DNA of 64,000 nt from Isochrysis galbana (Eukaryota > Haptophyta > Isochrysidales > Isochrysidaceae): positions 1,839,398 through 1,903,397 of the forward strand of contig CM030931.1 of NCBI GenBank assembly GCA_018136815.1, in the 5' to 3' direction. The notes below the pieces were generated by a model, which was not told where the DNA came from, did not search any database, and saw only the letters and a list, made by a program, of their open reading frames with translations. Within the stretch, counting starts at the first letter, position 1; every line of letters begins with the position of its first letter. This document shows, in pieces, positions 63,573 through 64,000 of the stretch. The translations under genes and the position numbers were made by a program.

Positions 63573-64000
63573 CTGAACCCCGGTGTAACAGCTCGCACTC
63601 GCCACTACCACTACCACTACACTCGCTGGCTGTTATACGCTCGAGAACAATTTCTCCATCACATCTCTGTTCCTCACTGAATATCCACCTCGATGATGAC
63701 CGCCGACATCTTAACTAAATGTCTCGACAAAACAACATTCCTCCGTCACCGTTCCTCCGTCCTTAATGAGAAGGCTTAATCTTGTTCAGCGATATCGCTG
63801 TGGGACTGTGGGGGAGTGTTTAGTGTTAAGTGTTTATCCGCAGTTGTTTTGTAGGATGGAGTTTTCTAGTCCGAGGGGTGACGCCATCGGTAGCGAACCT
63901 ACGTCATTGGCTTGTCGCGCGAGCTTAGCCCTCAATGGTCACTCTGAGCTATGTTGCTCTTCTCACAGTCACTGGGCCCCATCTAGGTTGGGCCAAACAT
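63573..64000. other. Nothing recognised
   Basis: Mixed sequence to the window edge; no gene, RNA or repeat is identified. Confidence 0.45.

Noticed and set aside
1-64000. tRNA, rRNA or CRISPR arrays
   Set aside because: No cloverleaf with recognisable A and B boxes, no rRNA core motif and no regularly spaced direct repeats were found on reading; a covariance-model scan would be needed to exclude divergent RNAs.

Overview
The window is GC-rich nuclear DNA from a unicellular eukaryote. Genes have few, short GT-AG introns whose phases match where I could join exons. Two genes, CCDC61/VFL3-like and a tentative CCDC15-like, point to a ciliated or flagellated cell. Heavy low-complexity tracts, mixed transposons and GC-rich coding sequence would fit an alga such as a haptophyte, but nothing here fixes the taxon. 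Two 100-base N gaps (37704-37803, 62804-62903) show this is a draft assembly.

Likely host genes, left to right: a 2OG-Fe(II) prolyl-4-hydroxylase-like oxygenase (5092-6152 +); ATG9 (8827-11244 -); a RraA-like aldolase joined in frame by introns to a zeta-crystallin-type quinone reductase (16405-19486 +); a CCDC15-like coiled-coil protein (26732-27739 -); a mitochondrial carrier (28831-29694 +); an inositol polyphosphate 4-phosphatase (32234-34753 +); a sulfotransferase (39416-40952 -); the tRNA-modifying GTPase MnmE/GTPBP3 in six exons (41606-44215 -); an alpha/beta hydrolase (46537-47972 +); a J-domain/rhodanese fusion in six exons (48783-51374 -); CCDC61/VFL3 (53844-56059 +); and a small PH-like protein (58766-59318 -). 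Most have a strongly pyrimidine-rich coding strand just upstream of the start codon.

Much of the space between genes is mobile DNA: a Gag-like ORF at the left edge; LINE reverse-transcriptase and ORF1-like fragments; a nearly complete Kolobok-type transposon with TTAA flanks (12271-15667); a hAT-type element in a poly-G tract (20294-23423) carrying ORF1-like cargo; two near-identical ~874-bp retroelement copies with 16-17 bp target duplications (24237-25109, 30481-31355); a decayed hAT element (44341-46053); a hAT MITE with a perfect 8-bp duplication (52026-52533); and a hAT transposase gene (60810-62803) split by a second hAT-like element (61203-62103) with a perfect 8-bp duplication.

The most novel observations are the ~874-bp retroelement family, the small SKE-motif protein found in two distant loci, the RraA-quinone reductase fusion, and the J-domain/rhodanese protein with an atypical active-site loop. 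All product calls come from reading motifs by eye; no database search was run.
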